Source: Methanobrevibacter millerae (lineage in GTDB: Archaea; Methanobacteriota; Methanobacteria; Methanobacteriales; Methanobacteriaceae). From it: a stretch of 64,000 nt of DNA. Shown piece by piece: positions 1 to 9,967 of the stretch. The stretch spans positions 2,030,001-2,094,000 of the forward strand of contig NZ_CP011266.1 in assembly GCF_001477655.1 (NCBI RefSeq), in the 5' to 3' direction. Position numbers and translations under genes: made by a program. Within the stretch, counting starts at the first letter, position 1, and each line of letters starts with the position of its first letter. Below the pieces are notes generated by a model. The model had not been told where the DNA came from. It worked only from the letters and a program-made list of their open reading frames with translations, and made no database searches.

Positions 1-320
1 TCCAGTTTCTCAAAATATGAAAAGCTTTCGGATTCAAAATCATTAAAAAGCTTCAAATCAGCAAACTTCTTTTGAATATAATCTATTGATTTTTCGTCCA
101 GATGATGAATCTTACTTGAAACTCTCTTTTTTAAATCATTTAAAATTGGAGACCAAGGATAACTGGCCAAATAATTAGTTTCAAAGAATCTGTCAGGATA
201 AATCATTTCATTTATATTAAAATAAGCATTTCCACGAACTAAATCTATAATAAAACAATCATAATGCTTATTTAATTTTTTAAAATTGAATCTTTGGATA
301 ATCTCTATTTTTTCAAGCAA
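1..320 (-). CDS. Partial hypothetical protein (C-terminus outside window)
   Basis: An open frame runs on the minus strand from about 320 off the left edge, giving some 106 residues with no stop. The likely start is a TTG at 318-320, because GGTGA lies about 4 bases upstream and the frame has no ATG near its beginning; a stop lies a little further upstream. The visible residues include the segments YDCFIIDLVRGNAYFNINE and YPWSPILNDLKKRV, and the composition is typical of a soluble protein. I do not recognise the family. Codon use resembles the neighbouring real genes, which is the main reason to call it. Confidence 0.5.
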   Translation of the reverse strand, partial: MLEKIEIIQRFNFKKLNKHYDCFIIDLVRGNAYFNINEMIYPDRFFETNYLASYPWSPILNDLKKRVSSKIHHLDEKSIDYIQKKFADLKLFNDFESESFSYFEKL

Positions 321-408
321 ATTTTCACCGACACAGATTATTGATAATAATATTTGTAATGAATACTTTTAAATAATATTGATTAACTAATTTTAATTTA
401 GTGATAAT

Positions 409-930
409 ATGGTTATAAGAAGATGCCCTAAATGCCACACAACAAGTGACGACCAATATGGATTTTGTATAAAATGCGGATATGAATTTCCAGAATTAGA
501 AGTTGATGCAAACACATGCCCATTATGCAATTATTCAAATCCTGAAGAGGCAGATTACTGTGTAAAATGCGGTAGCCCATTGATTTTTAAAAAACAGTTT
601 GAACAGGAACAGTCACTCAATCCCATTATCATTCAAAGAAAAATATCTGAAGATGCCCAAAGAATTAATGCGCCACATACCAGCAGATTTTTAATTCTTT
701 TAGGATACATCTTCTCAATTTTAGGTGGACTTTTAGGTCTAATTATTGCAATTTATCTTATAACAAGAAAAGATCCTGTCGCAAAAAAACACGGACGCAT
801 TCAGCTTGCAATATTCATATTCTATTTAGTGCTGATATTAATATTGATATTGACTGGCACGATAAATACCGATACATTAATGAACTATAGCCAAATGAAT
901 TTTGCTAATTTGACTAACGTGACCTTATAA
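409..930 (+). CDS. Zinc-ribbon membrane protein
   Basis: This 173-residue protein begins with two zinc ribbons: CPKC at residues 6-9 with CIKC near 20-23, then CPLC near 37-40 with CVKC near 51-54. A linker follows, then two hydrophobic segments near residues 93-118 and 131-148. The architecture is a cytoplasmic metal-binding head on a two-helix membrane anchor, common in methanogens and of unknown function. Its last 17 bases overlap the end of the convergent acetyltransferase gene. The start is the first ATG of the frame, after a very A/T-rich leader without an obvious ribosome-binding site. The function cannot be stated beyond zinc binding and membrane location. Confidence 0.8.
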   Translation: MVIRRCPKCHTTSDDQYGFCIKCGYEFPELEVDANTCPLCNYSNPEEADYCVKCGSPLIFKKQFEQEQSLNPIIIQRKISEDAQRINAPHTSRFLILLGYIFSILGGLLGLIIAIYLITRKDPVAKKHGRIQLAIFIFYLVLILILILTGTINTDTLMNYSQMNFANLTNVTL

Positions 931-1360
931 TCGGTAAATACATCACAATAGCCCCATCACCACCATCATAATAATTCGGAACTATCCTATCAACTTTAAA
1001 ATTAAACTGCTTATAGAATTTATATGCACCACAGTTATTTTCATTAACTTCCAAATAGATATTTGCTATGTCAAACATCATTAAAACTTGAATAGCTTTG
1101 GATAATAAACGAGTTCCTGCCTTTAATCGCCTGTAATTCTTATCAACTGCAAGAGAAATAATGTGGCCCTGATTTTCATACTTAATCCAGAAAATTATAT
1201 AGCCGATTACATAGCCGTCTTCTTCTGCAACCAAAAAACCAGTACCCATATCATATAATCCCTTAAATGTATTTATCCCATATGATTGACTAAATGACAT
1301 GTTTTCAATTTCAAAAACTCTCTTTAAATCACTCGGCCTGAACTCACGTATTATCATCAT
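914..1360 (-). CDS. rimI: GNAT N-acetyltransferase, RimI-type
   Basis: The 148-residue product is a complete GNAT fold. The acetyl-CoA-binding motif A is visible as RRLKAGT at about residues 77-83, after the strand that reads HIISLAVDKNY, and the C-terminal part reads YLEVNENNCGAYKFYKQFNF, which is characteristic of RimI/Ard1-type enzymes. Archaeal RimI relatives acetylate protein N-termini; the exact substrate here is inferred. The gene is convergent with the zinc-ribbon gene and overlaps its 3' end. Two consecutive ATG codons open the frame, so the start could be 3 bases later. It is divergent from the UPF0146 gene across a 136-base A/T-rich spacer. Confidence 0.85.
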   Translation of the reverse strand: MMIIREFRPSDLKRVFEIENMSFSQSYGINTFKGLYDMGTGFLVAEEDGYVIGYIIFWIKYENQGHIISLAVDKNYRRLKAGTRLLSKAIQVLMMFDIANIYLEVNENNCGAYKFYKQFNFKVDRIVPNYYDGGDGAIVMYLPIIRSR

Positions 1361-1496
1361 ATCAATAATATAACAAAGAAGTTATTTAAATATTATTAAG
1401 AAAAAAATATACATCTTTTTGTAACCAAAATTATTAAGAAAAATTTAATATTATAAATTACTTAAATATTAAAGATATATTATAAGAGTTGATTAT

Positions 1497-1889
1497 ATGT
1501 GGCAGAATTTCGCAGAATATATTTTATCACGATGTGAAAAAAATCCAACCAGAATATGTGAAATAGCTGTTGGAAAATTCACACAGGTTTTTGATTATTT
1601 AAATGAGCAGGAAAATGTTGAAATTATAAAAACAGACATTTCTCCAAACGATCCAAGTGTGATAAAAGACGACATTACTAATCCAAATTTGAAAATATAT
1701 GAAAATTTAGATATAATCTATTCAATAAGGCCACCAAGCGAGTTGCAACCATATATAATTAATCTGGCATTAAAAACGGACACAAAACTAATCATTAAAC
1801 CGTTATTTAATGAAGATATAAATGGAAAAAATGTAAAATTAAAATTAAAAAACTATAAAAAAGCAAGTTTTTATACATTGGGTGTCTAA
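1497..1889 (+). CDS. UPF0146 family protein
   Basis: This 130-residue protein matches the archaeal UPF0146 family: an N-terminal WQNFAEYI segment, a nucleotide-binding-like strand RICEIAVGKF (about residues 18-27), the acidic TDISPN segment (about 46-51) and the IYSIRPPSELQPYI motif (about 74-87). The family looks like a minimal Rossmann methyltransferase-like domain, but no activity is established. A TATA-like tract at about 1472-1483 lies just upstream of the ATG and there is no clear Shine-Dalgarno sequence, so the mRNA may be leaderless. Its stop codon is followed immediately by the ATG of the ATPase gene, so the two are probably co-transcribed. Confidence 0.75.
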   Translation: MWQNFAEYILSRCEKNPTRICEIAVGKFTQVFDYLNEQENVEIIKTDISPNDPSVIKDDITNPNLKIYENLDIIYSIRPPSELQPYIINLALKTDTKLIIKPLFNEDINGKNVKLKLKNYKKASFYTLGV

Positions 1890-4327
1890 ATGACAAACGA
1901 CATTTTATCAAAATATCAAACATCGAAAAATGGATTAAACGAAAGCGAAGTTCGAAAAAGACAAGAAAAATACGGTCCGAATAAACTCTTAGAACAAAAA
2001 CCAAAAAGTCCTGTTTTTTATTTTTTGAACAGTTCGTGGATGTTTTAATAGCTCTTTTAATTATTGCAGCCATTGCTGCTTATGCTATTGGAGATGTTAT
2101 AGATGCAGGAGTAATCATCTTAGCCATTTTATTAAATGTTATCATGGGATTTATACAGGAATATCGCTCCCAAAAAGCAGTAGAAATGCTTAAAACATTA
2201 ATAACAAAACATGCAATAGTAAAAAGAGATGGTGAAATTAAAACAATCGATTCAGAAGAACTGACTATTGGAGACATAGTGCTTTTAGAGGAAGGAATTA
2301 AAGTACCTGCAGATTTAATTTTAATCGAATCAAATAATCTTATTGTTGATGAATCATCCCTGACAGGCGAATCAGAAGGCGTTAACAAAAACATTGGTGA
2401 TGAAGCACACATGGATTCAAATATTTTATCCGGAAATGCTGTTGGCGTTGTCTCAAACATAGGTATGTCCACAAGCATTGGAAGGATTGCCGAAGTTGTC
2501 CAGCAGGAATCCAGCGAAACACCTCTTCAAAAGAAAGTTGACAGATTAGGAAAATCATTATCTGCAATTGCAATAATTGTATGTATTGTTGTTTTCTTTT
2601 TAGAGTTATTCAAGGGCGTTCCTCTGGTTCAGACATTCATGACTGCAGTTTCACTTGCAGTTGCAGCAATTCCCGAAGGATTGCCTGCCGTTTTAACATT
2701 GACCCTGGCTTTAGGAATGCAGCAGATGGCAAAATCAAATGCAATAGTTAAAAGACTGCTTTCTGTTGAAACTCTTGGATCATGTACAGTCATATGCAGT
2801 GATAAAACAGGTACATTAACAGAAAACAAAATGACAGTTACTGATTCATTTTATTATAATGAGGAAAAGACTGCATTTATTGGAACATTATGCAACAATG
2901 CACTGATTAAAGAGAATGAAACAATTGGAAACTCAACCGACATTGCAATTTTAAAACATTTCCAAGACAAAAAAATCAAAACTGAAAGATATGATAGAGT
3001 AAATGAAATTCCACTTGACCGTTCTCGTAAAATAATGACTACTGAATATACGTGCAGTGATGAAAATAATATTATTTTATCAAAAGGTGCTCCAGAAATA
3101 ATAATATCCAAATGTAAATACATAGATAATAATGGAAGTACTAAAATAATCACACCTGAAATCAAGGAAACGCTATCTAAAAAAATTAATGAAATGACAG
3201 GCAATGCTTTAAGAGTAATAGGTTTTGCATATAAAATCAAAGATGAAAATCCGGATGAAGAAAACCTTACATTTACTGGCCTTGTTGGAATAATAGATCC
3301 TGCTAAAAAAAGTGCTGAAAAAGCAGTGAAAGACTGTAAAAAAGCAGGAATCAAAGTAGTGATGATAACAGGAGACCACAAAAAAACAGCAACTGCTATT
3401 GCAAAAAATCTCAAAATACTGACAACAGGCAAGGTCATAACAGGAGAAGAACTTGATTCAATGAATGATGAAGAATATTCCAAAATCGTAGAAGATATTC
3501 AGGTCTATGCAAGGGTAAAACCAACACAAAAAATGAGAATTGTTGAAACACTGAAAAACAAAGGAAACATAGTTTCAATGACTGGAGACGGTGTTAATGA
3601 TGCCCCTGCACTTAAAAAAGCATCAATAGGAGTTTCAATGGGAAATGGTACAGATGTTGCTCATGAAGCATCAGATATGATAATAGAAGACAATGACTTT
3701 GCAACAATAGTCAAAGCAATAAAAGAAGGAAGAAAAATCTATGACAACATTAAAAGATTCGTAAAGTTTCAGGTATCCACAAATGTTGGTGCAATATTAA
3801 CAATTATAGGTACATCAATCTTATCTCTCCCATTGCCGTTCAATCCAGCACAACTGTTATGGATTAATATAGTAATGGACGGACCTCCTGCACAGACATT
3901 AGGTCTTGAAGGTGCAGAAAAAGACATAATGGAAAGAAAACCAGAAACAGGAGATATTTTAAATAGAAATGTGCTGCTTAAAATATTCATATCAGGAATT
4001 GTTATGGCCATCGGAACAATTGGCGTTTTTATTCATGAATTGAATACATCAAACGACACTAAAGCAATGACTGTTGCATTTACATTATTTGTGGTTTATC
4101 AATTGTTTAATGCATATAACTGCAAGGCAAACTCTGAAAGCTCAAGTAAATACCTGTATTTGGGAATATCTCTTTCATTAATACTGCAAATTTTAATAAT
4201 ATATATTCCACAACTTCAAATTATATTTAAGACAACATCTATCGGATTAATAGATTGGATCATTATTATAATCGTTGCATTTACAATAATAATAACTGAA
4301 AAAGTAATGAATAAAGTGATACAATGA
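1890..4327 (+). CDS. Cation-transporting P-type ATPase, interrupted by a -1 frameshift
   Basis: The reconstructed protein of about 812 residues is a P2-type cation pump, related to Ca2+ and PMR1-like ATPases. It has an N-terminal cation-ATPase domain (GLNESEVRKRQEKYGPNKL), the actuator motif TGES, the membrane motif PEGLPAVLTLTLA, the phosphorylated aspartate in DKTGTLT, the hinge TGDGVNDAPALKKA, and C-terminal membrane helices. The frame starting at ATG 1890 reads correctly through about 2026 and then stops at 2046-2048. The conserved continuation EQFVDVLIALL resumes at 2027 in the -1 frame and runs to 4327. The junction is a run of six T at 2021-2026 followed by G. The ion is not determinable from sequence. 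The last four bases overlap the start of the next gene. Confidence 0.85.
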
Positions 4328-5139
4328 AAGATTTGAACATATTTATTTTGGGAGGAACCAAGGACTCAACTGAAATAATTAAACACTTGAAAAATAATTA
4401 CAATACCCATATTTTAACTACCACAACAACAGAATATGGATCAAAATTAGCTGCGGAAGCGGGAAGCGATGATACAATATCAAGACCTCTCCTAAAAGAT
4501 GAAATTATCAAAATCATAAACAATTCTGACTTTGATTTGCTGATAGATGCAACACACCCATTTGCAGAACACATTACAAAAACAAGCGTAAGCGTTTCAA
4601 AGATTTGCAATATCTCATACATCAGATTTGAAAGGCCATCACTAAACTTTGACAATATAGACACATCACATATAATTTATGCAAAATCCTTTGAAAATGC
4701 AGGACAGATAATATCTGAAGAAATACCCGAGGGAAATATCCTTCACTTTGCTGGCGCAAACACTATGGAAGATGTATTGAAAAATGTTTCAACAGAACGA
4801 TTTTATCCACGAATTTTAAAAGTTCCAAAATCCATTGAAAAATGCGAAAAGCTGGGAATAAAAGAGGACCATATCATAGCTATGGAAGGTGCCGCCAGCT
4901 TAAAGGAAAACATGGATTTAATTGAAAAACATAATGCAAGTGTCATGATTACAAAGGAAAGCGGTGAAATAGGCGGAGTAATTGAAAAAATTGATGCTGC
5001 AAACAAGAAAGACATATCTCTAATCATGATTAAAAGACCATTCATCAAAGAATTGAATAAAAAAGACATTGTTTCTAATTTAGAAGAACTTGATGAAAAA
5101 ATAGAAAAAATAATTAAAAGCGCCGAGACTGAGATTTGA
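4324..5139 (+). CDS. cbiJ: Cobalt-precorrin-6A reductase
   Basis: The 271-residue product has the dinucleotide-binding start GGTKDSTEI at about residues 10-18 and the family signature LLIDATHPFAEHIT near residues 72-85, followed by YIRFERPS; these identify the CbiJ/CobK precorrin-6A reductase family. It catalyses an NAD(P)H-dependent reduction of the corrin ring in anaerobic cobamide synthesis. It starts inside the end of the ATPase gene (ATGA overlap), so translation may be coupled, although the ATPase has no obvious link to cobamides. The final codons (SAETEI and stop) are read from DNA that is also the 3' end of a minus-strand tRNA-Ser gene, an overlap of 19 bases. Confidence 0.85.
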   Translation: MKDLNIFILGGTKDSTEIIKHLKNNYNTHILTTTTTEYGSKLAAEAGSDDTISRPLLKDEIIKIINNSDFDLLIDATHPFAEHITKTSVSVSKICNISYIRFERPSLNFDNIDTSHIIYAKSFENAGQIISEEIPEGNILHFAGANTMEDVLKNVSTERFYPRILKVPKSIEKCEKLGIKEDHIIAMEGAASLKENMDLIEKHNASVMITKESGEIGGVIEKIDAANKKDISLIMIKRPFIKELNKKDIVSNLEELDEKIEKIIKSAETEI

Positions 5140-5203
5140 ACTCAGGAGGAGAAACTCCACGGGATTTCAAGTCCCGCGCCTTACCAGACTAGACTACCTC
5201 GGC
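5121..5203 (-). tRNA. tRNA-Ser (UGA), copy 1
   Basis: The minus strand folds as a class II tRNA with a long variable arm. The acceptor stem GCCGAGG pairs with TCTCGGC (one G-U pair), the anticodon loop is CTTGAAA with anticodon TGA, the T-arm is CTGAG-TTCAAAT-CTCAG, and the discriminator is G. It differs from the neighbouring copy at a handful of positions. The T-stem changes are compensatory, so both copies look functional. No CCA is encoded. It overlaps the end of cbiJ on the opposite strand. Confidence 0.93.
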
Positions 5204-5261
5204 CCACAAAACAAATGATATAAAAAAAATCTTATTTTTAAATTTGAAAAATTTATAATAA

Positions 5262-5344
5262 CGCCGAGACTGGGATTTGAACCCAGGCGGAGAAACTCCA
5301 CGGGATTTCAAGTCCCGCGCCTTACCAGGCTAGACTATCTCGGC
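5262..5344 (-). tRNA. tRNA-Ser (UGA), copy 2
   Basis: This is a class II tRNA with a perfect seven-pair acceptor stem (GCCGAGA/TCTCGGC), anticodon TGA in the loop CTTGAAA, a long variable arm, T-arm CTGGG-TTCAAAT-CCCAG and discriminator G. It lies 58 bases upstream of copy 1 on the same strand and downstream of rps10. The two genes are a tandem duplication of the same isoacceptor. Confidence 0.95.
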
Positions 5345-5362
5345 TTTATGAATATAACAAGG

Positions 5363-5388
5363 AAATATTTAGAAAAGTCTAAATATTT
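5363..5388 (-). terminator. Perfect hairpin at the end of rps10
   Basis: A perfect 11-base inverted repeat (TCTAAATATTT and its complement, four-base loop) overlaps the rps10 stop codon. No strong T-run follows on the minus strand before tRNA-Ser copy 2. It may mark the transcript end, or a processing or stability hairpin between the ribosomal-protein mRNA and the tRNA. Confidence 0.45.
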
Positions 5389-5695
5389 ATCCTTTAAGTT
5401 CAATTTCTATACTTACATTATCAGGAACATTAACTTTCATTACTTGTCTCATTGCACGTTCGTCAGCTCCAATACCGACTAAACGTTTGTGAATCCTAAG
5501 TTCCCATTTTTCCCAAGAAGCTTTTCCTTCACCATCTGGTGATTTTCTTGTAGGAACTACTAATTTTTTAGTAGGTAATGGAATAGGACCAGATAAATCC
5601 ACACCAGTTCTTTCAGCAATGTTTTTAAGTTGGTCACAAACATATGCTAATTTTTCTGGATCGGTTCCTGTAAGCTTAATTCTTGCTTGATTCAT
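5387..5695 (-). CDS. rps10: 30S ribosomal protein S10 (uS10)
   Basis: The 102-residue protein is full length for archaeal uS10. Typical segments are [20 protein letters not shown] at the N-terminus, the loop [20 protein letters not shown] (about residues 36-56) and [18 protein letters not shown] (about 69-86). It is a component of the 30S head. It lies 74 bases downstream of the EF-1A gene in the usual archaeal order EF-2, EF-1A, S10. GGAGGAT just upstream of the ATG is a good ribosome-binding site. The gene ends in a perfect hairpin. Confidence 0.97.
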   Translation of the reverse strand: MNQARIKLTGTDPEKLAYVCDQLKNIAERTGVDLSGPIPLPTKKLVVPTRKSPDGEGKASWEKWELRIHKRLVGIGADERAMRQVMKVNVPDNVSIEIELKG

Positions 5696-5769
5696 TAATT
5701 ATCCTCCAAAGTACAAAAAAAAGAAAAGATAGTGTTAAGTTAAAAACTTAAACACAAATTTTCACAAAC

Positions 5770-7011
5770 TTATTGTTTTTCAGTAATTTCAATACATAAA
5801 CCAGCTGCAACAGTTTGACCCATATCTCTGATAGCAAATCTACCCATTTGTGGGATTTCTTTTGCGTTTTCGAGACACATTGGTTTAGTAGGTTTGATTT
5901 TAACAATAGCTGCATTACCAGTTTTTAAGAAATCAGGGTTTTCTTCGTCAACAGCACCAGTAGCAGGGTTTAATTTTTGCATTAATTCTAAGAAAGTACA
6001 TGCTACTTGGGAAGTGTGACAGTGGAATACAGGAGTGTATCCAACGGTGATTACACCAGGGTGTTGTAAAACAACAATTTGTGCTTTGAATTCTCTTGCA
6101 ACAGTAGGAGCGGAATCAGTGTGTCCAGCTACGTCTCCTCTTCTGATATCGTTTTTACCGACACCTCTTACGTTAAATCCAATGTTGTCACCAGGTTCAG
6201 CAACATCAAATACTTCGTGGTGCATTTCGATAGATTTAACTTCTCCGGAAGCTCCAGCAGGTTGGAAGATAACGTTTTCACCTTTTTTCATGATACCGGT
6301 TTCAACTCTTCCTACAGGTACAGTACCTACACCAGTAATGGAGTAGACATCTTGAATAGGAATTCTTAAAGGTAAGTCGGTTGGTTTTTCAGGTGGAGTT
6401 AATTTGTCTAAAGCGTCAATTAATGCGTCACCTTTGTACCAAGGAGTGTTGGAACTTGCTTCTTTAATGTTGTCCCCTTCAAATGCAGATAATGGGATGA
6501 AAGGTACTTCAGCAGGGTTGAAACCTACGGTTTTGATTAAGTTTGATACTTCTTCTTTTAATTCATTGTATTTGTCTTCACTGTAATCAACTAAGTCGAT
6601 TTTGTTAATAGCTACGATTAATTGGTTGATACCTAAAGTTTTGGATAAGAACACGTGTTCTTTAGTTTGTGGCATTACACCGTCGTCAGCTGCAACAACT
6701 AATACACCTGCGTCTGCTTGGGAAGCACCAGTGATCATGTTTTTAACGAAGTCTCTGTGTCCTGGGCAGTCTACTACAGTGTAGTCGTATTTTTTGGTGG
6801 AGAATTTTTGGTGAGCTAAATCGATAGTTACTCCTCTTTCTCTTTCTTCTCCTAATTTGTCCATAACAAATCTGAATTTGTTTTCTCCGTCATCTAATTG
6901 TTGTTCAGCGATTGCACCAGCTTTTAATAATAAGTGTCCAACTAAAGTGGATTTTCCGTGGTCAACGTGTCCAATAAATGCTAAGTTAAGATGTTCTTTT
7001 TCTTTTGCCAT
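5770..7011 (-). CDS. tuf: Translation elongation factor 1-alpha (EF-1A)
   Basis: At 413 residues this is a full-length archaeal EF-1A. The GTPase motifs are G1 GHVDHGKST (about residues 14-22), the switch I region [12 protein letters not shown]3 DCPGH, G4 NKID and G5 SAF. Domains II and III follow, with the [13 protein letters not shown] signature. It delivers aminoacyl-tRNA to the ribosome as a GTP complex. It is separated from EF-2 by 157 bases that contain its own TATA element, so it can be transcribed separately from the upstream operon. AGGTAT ends about 4 bases before the ATG. Confidence 0.98.
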   Translation of the reverse strand: MAKEKEHLNLAFIGHVDHGKSTLVGHLLLKAGAIAEQQLDDGENKFRFVMDKLGEERERGVTIDLAHQKFSTKKYDYTVVDCPGHRDFVKNMITGASQADAGVLVVAADDGVMPQTKEHVFLSKTLGINQLIVAINKIDLVDYSEDKYNELKEEVSNLIKTVGFNPAEVPFIPLSAFEGDNIKEASSNTPWYKGDALIDALDKLTPPEKPTDLPLRIPIQDVYSITGVGTVPVGRVETGIMKKGENVIFQPAGASGEVKSIEMHHEVFDVAEPGDNIGFNVRGVGKNDIRRGDVAGHTDSAPTVAREFKAQIVVLQHPGVITVGYTPVFHCHTSQVACTFLELMQKLNPATGAVDEENPDFLKTGNAAIVKIKPTKPMCLENAKEIPQMGRFAIRDMGQTVAAGLCIEITEKQ

Positions 7012-7091
7012 TATAATACCTCATTTTAAATTATATATTAACAAACATTAGTAAGCTTAAATGTTAGCTTAAATTTAATTTATATTTTAAC

Positions 7092-7101
7092 ATATAAATA
7101 G
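7092..7101 (-). promoter_or_regulatory. Probable promoter of the EF-1A/rps10 unit
   Basis: On the minus strand this site reads CTATTTATATG, a good archaeal TATA box, about 80 bases upstream of the EF-1A ATG. Transcription would begin some 25 bases downstream, giving a leader of about 55 bases. The stretch between it and the EF-2 stop (7102-7168) is T-rich on the minus strand and could end the upstream transcript. Confidence 0.5.
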
Positions 7102-7168
7102 ATAATGTTTTTTTCATGAATTTTTTATAAAAATATAAAAAATAAAAAATTAAAATTAAATTTTAAAT

Positions 7169-9367
7169 TTATATGTCTCCTAAGTAGTGACTTGTAGGGA
7201 ACGGTTCTGGAGATAAACCTTTTCTTTGTCTGATTTCTCTCACAATTTGGTTTTGCATTTCACGTGGGAGTGGTTCAAATCCTGCAATTTCAGTAGACCA
7301 TAAACATCTACCTTCTGCTGCGGATCTGATGTCACCAGCAAAACCGAACATTTCTGCTACAGGAACTTTGGATTCGATTCTTGCCATGTCTCCTTCTTGA
7401 CCCATGTCAACAATTTGACCTCTTCTGTTTTGGATTTCACGGGTACATGCTCCCATGTAATCATTAGGAGTGTCAATAACTACTTTTTGCATAGGTTCAA
7501 GTAAAGCAGGTTCTGCAAGAGTCATAGCACCTAAAATTGCGTTTCTGATTGCAGGTAATACTTGTGCAGGTCCTCTGTGAACTGCGTCTTCGTGAAGTTT
7601 TGCATCGTGGAGTTTGAATTTTAATCCCATGGAGATTTCTTCACCTAATGGACCACTTTCCAAAGTGGATTCAAATCCTTCGAGTAACAATTCTTTAACT
7701 TCATCCAAGTATTGAATACCACGAGTCATGTTAAGGAATAAGCTTCTGTTGTGGACAGACCAGACTCTTCTAGCTTCTTCTTTATCTAATCCGTATTCCA
7801 TGAAGTCATTAGCTGCTTCTTTACCTTTAACTCTACCTTCTTTTATGTCACCATCTTGGATAGCGTCGTAAATAGCTGGTTCTAAAGGTTCGACAGTTAT
7901 GTAGAATCTGTTATGTTTGTTTGGAGATTTACCTTCAACTTGTGGAGATAATTTTCTTACAGTTTCTCTGTATACAACAATAGGTTCGGAAGTAGTGATA
8001 TCTACACCTTTTTCTCCAATTCTGTATCCGATAACTTCTAAGTGAAGTTCACCCATACCAGACACTAAGTGTTCACCAGTTTCTTCATTAATATCAATTT
8101 TAACAGTAGGATCTTCTTTACCAACTTGTCTTAATACTTCAATAAGTTTTGGTAAGTCTTTAGTATTTTTAGCTTCTACAGCAACAGTAACTACAGGTTC
8201 TGAAATGTGTTCTAAACCTTCAAACTCTTTAATTTTGTCTTCAGGTGAACAGAGAGTTTCCCCAGCGATTGCACCTTTTGCACCAGCAACATATACAATG
8301 TTACCTGCAGGTACTCTATCGGTGTTAACTCTTTCAGGACCGAAGTATACACCTACTTGTTGTACTCTGGATTTACCGTGAGAACCAACGAGATATACTT
8401 CTGTACCTTTTTCAATAGCTCCTCCATAAACCCTACCTGTTGCGATTTCACCAGCGTGCTTATCTACAGATACATTGGTAACCATTACAGCTAAAGGTCC
8501 GTCAGGAGAAGTTTCTACCATACATTGACCAGCAGGAGATTCGATGTCTCCATCCCATATGTTAGGTACTCTGTAAACTTGAGCTTCTTTAGGAGAAGGT
8601 AAGTGTTCTACTACCATACCTAATAATACGTCGGATAAAGGTACTTTTTGAGCTAATTCTTTTTCATTATCAGCATTACAGTAATCAATAATATCTTTAA
8701 AGTTGATTCCAGTTTCTTGCATGGTTGGAACATTGATAGCCCAGTTGTGGTATGCTGAACCGAAAGCTACACTACCGTCAGTGAAGTCTAATTTCCATTC
8801 TTCTTTTTTATCTTCAGGAGCCATGTTTTTGATTAACTTGTTAGCTTCCATGAAGATTTTCAAGAATCTGTTTTGTAATTCTTCAGGTTCTAATTTTAAC
8901 TCGTTGATTAATCTGTCAACTTTGTTAATGAATAAAACAGGTTTTACGTTTTCTTTTAAAGCTTGTCTGAATACAGTTTCTGTTTGAGGCATGATACCTT
9001 CTACAGCACAAACAACAACTACTGCACCATCCACAGCTCTCATAGCACGAGTTACATCCCCACCAAAGTCAACGTGACCTGGAGTATCAATTAAGTTAAT
9101 TAAGTATTCATTTTCTTTATAATCGTGTACCATAGATACGTTTGCTGCATCAATAGTAATACCACGAGCTTGTTCTTGCTCATCAAAATCTAAGAATCTT
9201 TGGTCACCAGCAAGTTCTTCAGAAATCATACCTGCACCTGCTAAGAGGTTATCAGATAAAGTGGTTTTACCGTGATCGATGTGAGCACAGATACCGATAT
9301 TTCTGATTTGGTCAGGTTCATACATTAATTCTTTGATTTTTGCAATCATTTTGTCTCTTCTACTCAA
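7169..9367 (-). CDS. fusA: Translation elongation factor 2 (EF-2)
   Basis: This is a complete archaeal EF-2 of 732 residues. It has G1 AHIDHGKTT, the switch I segment [11 protein letters not shown]3 DTPGH and G4 NKVDR, followed by domains II to V. The C-terminal region contains the diphthamide loop, with a histidine in the segment [13 protein letters not shown]. It catalyses ribosome translocation. The frame is open to a GTG at 9374-9376, but that codon lies inside the ribosome-binding site AGGTGG (9373-9378). The TTG at 9365-9367, five bases downstream of this site, is therefore the likely start. Like rps12 and rps7, it belongs to the downstream part of the cluster. Confidence 0.97.
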   Translation of the reverse strand: MSRRDKMIAKIKELMYEPDQIRNIGICAHIDHGKTTLSDNLLAGAGMISEELAGDQRFLDFDEQEQARGITIDAANVSMVHDYKENEYLINLIDTPGHVDFGGDVTRAMRAVDGAVVVVCAVEGIMPQTETVFRQALKENVKPVLFINKVDRLINELKLEPEELQNRFLKIFMEANKLIKNMAPEDKKEEWKLDFTDGSVAFGSAYHNWAINVPTMQETGINFKDIIDYCNADNEKELAQKVPLSDVLLGMVVEHLPSPKEAQVYRVPNIWDGDIESPAGQCMVETSPDGPLAVMVTNVSVDKHAGEIATGRVYGGAIEKGTEVYLVGSHGKSRVQQVGVYFGPERVNTDRVPAGNIVYVAGAKGAIAGETLCSPEDKIKEFEGLEHISEPVVTVAVEAKNTKDLPKLIEVLRQVGKEDPTVKIDINEETGEHLVSGMGELHLEVIGYRIGEKGVDITTSEPIVVYRETVRKLSPQVEGKSPNKHNRFYITVEPLEPAIYDAIQDGDIKEGRVKGKEAANDFMEYGLDKEEARRVWSVHNRSLFLNMTRGIQYLDEVKELLLEGFESTLESGPLGEEISMGLKFKLHDAKLHEDAVHRGPAQVLPAIRNAILGAMTLAEPALLEPMQKVVIDTPNDYMGACTREIQNRRGQIVDMGQEGDMARIESKVPVAEMFGFAGDIRSAAEGRCLWSTEIAGFEPLPREMQNQIVREIRQRKGLSPEPFPTSHYLGDI

Positions 9368-9392
9368 AATAACCACCTAAAATATTATAAGA

Positions 9393-9953
9393 TTAGTGTG
9401 CTGCTTTAGCAACTCTTTCTTTCTCTTCAGCTTTTTGTAAAGCAAAACTTCTTGAATCTTCTTCAGAAGCAAGAATTAATTCATCAGCCAAACATTCAGC
9501 AACAGATTTTTTGTTTTTGAATGATGATTGTAAAGTACCTCTAGTCAAGAAACCAAGGGATAAGTCAACTCTTCTTTGTGGAGAAATATCCACAGCCACT
9601 TGGTATCCGATACCACCGTATTTGATACGGGTAGTTTCTTCACGAGGTGCAGTATTTTCAACTGCAGTAACTAAAACTTGAACAGGATTCTTTTTAGTTC
9701 TTTTGTTGATAATTTCTAATGCTTCTTTTACAATGTTATAAGCTTTATTTTTCTTACCTGAGTTGAGGTGGGTTCTCATAACTTTGTTCATTAATCTTTC
9801 AACAATAGATACTTTTGATTTTGCGAATTGTCTTTTTACATGTCTACCTGAAGTGTGAGGTACAAGAGTTTCATCCAAACAAATGTATTTAATTAAACCT
9901 AAGTCCTCAACTTTTACTTCATCGAGATCCCATTTATCAAATAATTTACTCAT
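9393..9953 (-). CDS. rps7: 30S ribosomal protein S7 (uS7)
   Basis: The 186-residue product has archaeal uS7 features: KWDLDEVKVEDLGL at the start, HTSGRHVKRQFAK (about residues 33-45), the RLMNKVMRTHLNSGKKNKA region (about 53-71) and a C-terminal RSFALQKAEEKERVAKAAH tail. It is an assembly protein of the 30S head, where it binds 16S rRNA. It lies between rps12 (14 bases upstream) and EF-2 (25 bases downstream) in the conserved str-type cluster. Confidence 0.97.
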   Translation of the reverse strand: MSKLFDKWDLDEVKVEDLGLIKYICLDETLVPHTSGRHVKRQFAKSKVSIVERLMNKVMRTHLNSGKKNKAYNIVKEALEIINKRTKKNPVQVLVTAVENTAPREETTRIKYGGIGYQVAVDISPQRRVDLSLGFLTRGTLQSSFKNKKSVAECLADELILASEEDSRSFALQKAEEKERVAKAAH

Positions 9954-9967
9954 AAAAATTACCTTCC

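Noticed and set aside
1393-1444. Direct repeat ATTATTAAGAAAAA in the rimI-UPF0146 spacer
   Set aside because: Low complexity, only two copies, no symmetry and no clear position relative to a TATA element.
6035-6369. ORFs antisense to the EF-1A gene
   Set aside because: Shadow frames of a highly conserved, biased gene.
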